From Clostridiales bacterium (lineage in GTDB: Bacteria; Bacillota; Clostridia; Oscillospirales; Oscillospiraceae): DNA of 5,746 bases. Made by a program: the position numbers and the translations under genes. The stretch is from NCBI GenBank assembly GCA_012728025.1, contig JAAYFX010000142.1:1-5746 (forward strand). Direction: 5' to 3'. Below the pieces are notes generated by a model. It was not told the DNA's origin. It was given only the letters and a program-made list of their open reading frames with translations, and did no database searches. Below are positions 5,606 through 5,746 of this stretch, one piece after another. Every line of letters begins with the position of its first letter. Position 1 is the first letter of the stretch.

Positions 5606-5742
5606 ATAAAGCTTTCTTCGGTCATTTGCTGTGCCTTTTGCAGCAGCAGGGCGGCATCTTCGTAGTTTCGATTTTCCATTTCCCTCAAGGCATCTGTGAC
5701 AGCGTTAAATATCATAAGATACATTTGCTTATAGTCGAGCAT
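5584..5742 (-). CDS. Small conserved-looking hypothetical protein, 52 residues
   Basis: This 52-codon frame runs from the ATG at 5742 to TAA at 5584-5586. An in-frame TAA sits directly before the ATG (5743-5745), so the gene does not extend further; its ribosome binding site would lie beyond the window. The protein begins MLDYKQMYLMIFNAVTDALR and predicts as two amphipathic helices, about 3-24 and 27-44, separated by NRNY. It has no signal peptide, membrane segment or Cys. The MxDY..MY..(I/L)FNA.TDAL pattern with a later LLQKAQQ.TEE reminds me of small hypothetical proteins common in Clostridia, but I cannot name a family or function. A strong hairpin-type terminator overlapping its last codons supports it being a real transcription unit convergent with the lipoprotein operon. 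Internal ATGs at residues 7 and 10 have no visible ribosome binding site. Confidence 0.72.
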   Translation of the reverse strand: MLDYKQMYLMIFNAVTDALREMENRNYEDAALLLQKAQQMTEESFINVKDEG

Positions 5743-5746
5743 TTAA

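Overview
The window looks like ordinary chromosomal DNA from a low-to-mid GC Firmicute, most likely a gut-type Clostridia (Oscillospiraceae/Lachnospiraceae-like). The basis is the conserved ecfA1-ecfA2-ecfT-truA block, strong AGGAGG-like ribosome binding sites, sigma-A type promoters and a DUF4358-type lipoprotein. The taxonomic call is inference from gene content only.

Left arm (1-3784, all minus strand). One operon reads right to left from a near-consensus promoter at 3906-3934: a class I SAM-dependent methyltransferase of the RlmI-like group, then ecfA1, ecfA2, ecfT and truA (cut by the left edge). Spacing is tight: 16 nt between methyltransferase and ecfA1, 42 nt between ecfA1 and ecfA2, a 7-nt overlap of ecfA2 and ecfT, and an ATGA overlap of ecfT and truA. 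EcfA1, EcfA2 and EcfT together form the shared energising module of a group II ECF transporter, which powers separate vitamin- or metal-specific S components encoded elsewhere. The methyltransferase and TruA both modify RNA, so the operon mixes RNA modification with micronutrient uptake.

Middle (3785-4161). This is a 377-nt divergent intergenic region. It holds the minus-strand promoter, a leader with terminator-like foldback structure in front of the methyltransferase, and a plus-strand promoter with a perfect TATAAT. A doubtful Cys-rich short ORF lies between the two promoters.

Right arm (4162-5479, plus strand). This is a two-gene operon of exported lipoproteins: an SGNH/GDSL-type hydrolase with its catalytic residues intact, tethered by a proline-rich linker, followed 16 nt later by a DUF4358-type lipoprotein. 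It ends in a strong intrinsic terminator at 5502-5545.

Right edge (5565-5746, minus strand). A short 52-codon gene converges on the lipoprotein operon. Its stop codon is exactly the loop of a 19-bp hairpin that appears to be its own terminator. I see no mobile element, CRISPR array, tRNA or rRNA gene. Most of the window is conserved housekeeping sequence. The points worth a second look are the methyltransferase leader, the lipoprotein pair and the small right-edge gene with its stop-in-loop terminator.
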